Shown here one piece after another: positions 61,835-64,000 of a DNA stretch of 64,000 nt (positions within the stretch are counted from its first letter, which is position 1; every line of letters starts with the position of its first letter). Under the pieces are notes generated by a model. The model was not told where the DNA came from. It did no database searches and was given only the letters and a program-made list of their open reading frames with translations. Origin of the DNA: Amphiura filiformis (Eukaryota; Echinodermata; Ophiuroidea; Amphilepidida; Amphiuridae); NCBI RefSeq assembly GCF_039555335.1, contig NC_092628.1:75890713-75954712 (forward strand), given 5' to 3'. The position numbers were made by a program, and so were the translations under genes.

Positions 61835-64000
61835 GTAAGTAGACAGTTGAATTGCAACCTGTGTTTTAAATGCCCAGTCTGGAGAATGTGTTTTCAATTT
61901 CTTGCATTCAAGGTACAATATTTTTATCACTAATCATGATCCTATATTGCTTAGAACCCTTTGCCATCCAGTTTTATACATAGTTTGCTTCTTGCAAATT
62001 TCACTTCTACAATGTACTTTGAAAAATAAAATTGCTCACTATGCGGTATTCAGTTGTTCATACATTGTAACCAACCCAGTTGCTTAGATCACATCCAAGC
62101 TGTAAATGGTCATGTTTTTTGAGGTTGGACCCAATTGTGTCACATCTTGAAATTTGTCAAAAATCAACTCCTTTTTTGTATTTCTGATTATATTTCAAAA
62201 AGTTTTCACCCAAACTAGTAAAAGTATACATTTTTAGAAAGCATATATTGTCATGATTGCAAATCTGTAAAGTTTCAATGGATATACAGGGTGTACCAAA
62301 AAATATACAGGGTGATTCGATTGAAAAATACCGAAAAAATTAAATTTCTTTACCGCTCCAATATTTCTACAAAGTATGTTTAATTGGAAAATGAACTTGA
62401 TATTTGGAATGTACACAGTTAGTCCTTTCATTAAATGTATAGTTTGCACTATATTTGTTAAGCCCATTGTGTTATACAGGGTGTGAAAAAAAGTTGTAAA
62501 TTAATTTTTTTAATTTATGTAAAATTTCCCTAAGTGCCATTAAATTTGGAAGATATATTCAAAATAGTTTACAGAATTGCTATAATATCAAATTTAAATA
62601 TCCAATTCCTATATGGCCACACGTTTTGAACTCGCCACCCAAAAATGGTGGTTTTGTTACGCTTTTCCAAATCGAGACTCATTCAAATTGTTCTATCTCT
62701 GCTTTAAACAAAAGGTATTGTAGTGTGTTTGGTGTCATTTTGTAGCTAATTGAGTGCCCAAACAGACCTCCAAAGGAGAATTGTTTATCAGCTAAGATAG
62801 TGGAGTTATAGTTGTTTGAGTTCAGAATGGCCGAGGTGGTTGTTGAGGCGGTGGCGGTTGAGGCGGTGGCGGTATGTGCAAAGTCTATGGGAAATAAAGA
62901 TTTTGTGTGTGCGCATTGAATCAACTGATCATATCTTTGCATCCATATGGGCTACAGACATGGTTAAGAGCTCTTTTGAAAGATTATTAATTCTGCTAAT
63001 TGTTTTTAATCATTTTGAACACTTTATGATTGGTTTAGTCTATAAAATACAAACTTTTACGTATAAAACTACCCGTTTTCATATTAAACACTGTAGTAAG
63101 TGATGCGGATATCTTCAAAATCTAAAAGTTGCTGTAAATTTGTAATTACTTACCCTATCATAGTCAAATTATACATTTTCTGAGAGGAAATTTGATGAGG
63201 AATCTAAATATGGACTTACTTTTTCTCTATGGGTTAGGGGTAAAATGTTTCAGTTCAAAATATGTTGAATTGTAAAAAAATTGAACATATTTTGGGACAC
63301 CCTGTATTCCGAGATTACCAAACAGCTGTGATTTTTTTTCTTTCAAAGTATAGGCTCCCCCTAATCTCTAACCAAATCAATGTTGTTTACTTTCAGTTTA
63401 TAACTGCAAGTTAGTAATAAGCAATGCATTAAGTGACCCATTTTTTATTTGGAATTATTTTATTCCACCCTGTATAACTTCAAGGTCACCCTGTACAATG
63501 AGTTGAAATGTGTATATTTAAATTGCTTTTGCCTTCAGCTTTCCAAAAATGTATACTTTTGCTAGTTTAGGGTTGATAGTTGTAGAGATATTCTAATTTG
63601 AAACTTGATTGGTGTAAAAATTCATAATATTTGTGATGTAACGCTAAGGGTGGCGAGTTCAAAACACACGGCCATATAGGGTGTTCCAAAAATCAATATT
63701 CAGTGAATAATTAGTAACAAAGGTACATGTACAATACATGTACAATTAGCCTACATCAATAAACTATTTAACAATAACCAGAGATCAATACGGCATCAGA
63801 TTAAATCCTTTGACTGTAATAATCTCCTTTTAGAAGATTTATTTCATATTTCAAAGATAAAACAATATTGAAATTTATTTCATATGCATGCATGCAAAAT
63901 TAAAGCCCATTGTGTTGTATGACCCACATTCCACTGCATTAATTAAAAGCTTGTTAAATCCTTAATTACTAAGTTCATTAAGATTAACTAGGCAATTATA
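61835..64000 (+). other. RAB24: RAB24 intron 2 (runs off the window)
   Basis: No further RAB24 exon (expected to start with the DTAGSE block) is visible. Most of this intron is the nested inverted-repeat region at 62.2-63.7 kb. Confidence 0.6.
62208..63690. mobile_element. Nested inverted-repeat element(s), TACAGGGTG-type
   Basis: Concentric inverted pairs: AAACTAGTAAAAGTATACAT / ATGTATACTTTTGCTAGTTT (62,216; 63,550); ATACAGGGTG / CACCCTGTAT (62,286 and 62,474; 63,298 and 63,466); GTTTTGAACTCGCCACCC / GGGTGGCGAGTTCAAAAC (62,622; 63,651). There is no transposase frame. A 17-bp direct repeat (GAGGCGGTGGCGGTT) lies at 62,844-62,873. Confidence 0.7.

Noticed and set aside
62816..63103. 95-codon plus-strand frame in RAB24 intron 2
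   Set aside because: It starts in a small GAGGCGGTGGCGG repeat and has no family features. A different frame from ATG 62,827 also ends after about 30 codons.
1..64000. CRISPR arrays, operons, bacterial promoters
   Set aside because: The DNA is eukaryotic. The tandem arrays have no spacer structure, and the genes are spliced.

Overview
This is animal nuclear DNA. It is AT-rich, its genes are split by introns, and it is very dense in transposable elements (TEs). The intron/exon structure, the RAB24 and THG1L orthologues, and the mix of Harbinger, hAT, TTAA-flanked, BEL/Pao and gag-bearing LTR relics fit a marine invertebrate. An echinoderm or hemichordate is my best guess, which is inference and not proven by the window.

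Two real host genes lie head to head at the right end. On the minus strand (57,110 to 48,649) is a seven-exon THG1L, the tRNA-His guanylyltransferase, with every splice site visible and a 410-residue model. On the plus strand, starting at 58,039, are exons 1 and 2 of RAB24; the rest of that gene runs off the right edge. About 930 bp separate the two start codons, and a palindromic NRF1-like site sits just upstream of THG1L. RAB24 intron 1 holds a 2.1 kb fold-back element. The THG1L introns hold a hAT MITE with a perfect 8-bp target duplication and several other small elements.

The left and middle parts (1 to about 44 kb) hold no host gene I can defend. The layout is: retroelement and gene-family scraps (0-3.3 kb); a 3.6 kb satellite built from TATCAAA/TTTGATA words, direct in the left half and inverted in the right (3.76-7.38 kb); perfect-looking hairpins (8-10 kb); four copies of a tandem-PHD-finger gene segment next to a Harbinger transposase scrap, a Myb/SANT exon and a SWIM exon (11.7-20.7 kb); a multi-exon unassigned repeat-family gene (22.7-25.3 kb); an LTR retroelement relic with protease, zinc knuckle and a gag split by about 2 kb of nested repeats (25.9-29.3 kb); a second multi-exon repeat-family relic with internal duplications (29.6-37.2 kb); a hAT element with perfect 8-bp target duplications (37.26-38.61 kb); BED-like zinc-finger and coiled-coil scraps (38.6-40.3 kb); and a gene-poor stretch rich in inverted-repeat MITEs and tRNA-like SINE heads (40.5-48.6 kb).

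The genes do not form an operon-like system. THG1L acts in tRNA-His maturation and RAB24 in autophagy and endosome traffic; the only visible link is their shared upstream region. Most of the rest is TE biology: nested insertion, tandem duplication of exons, and decay.
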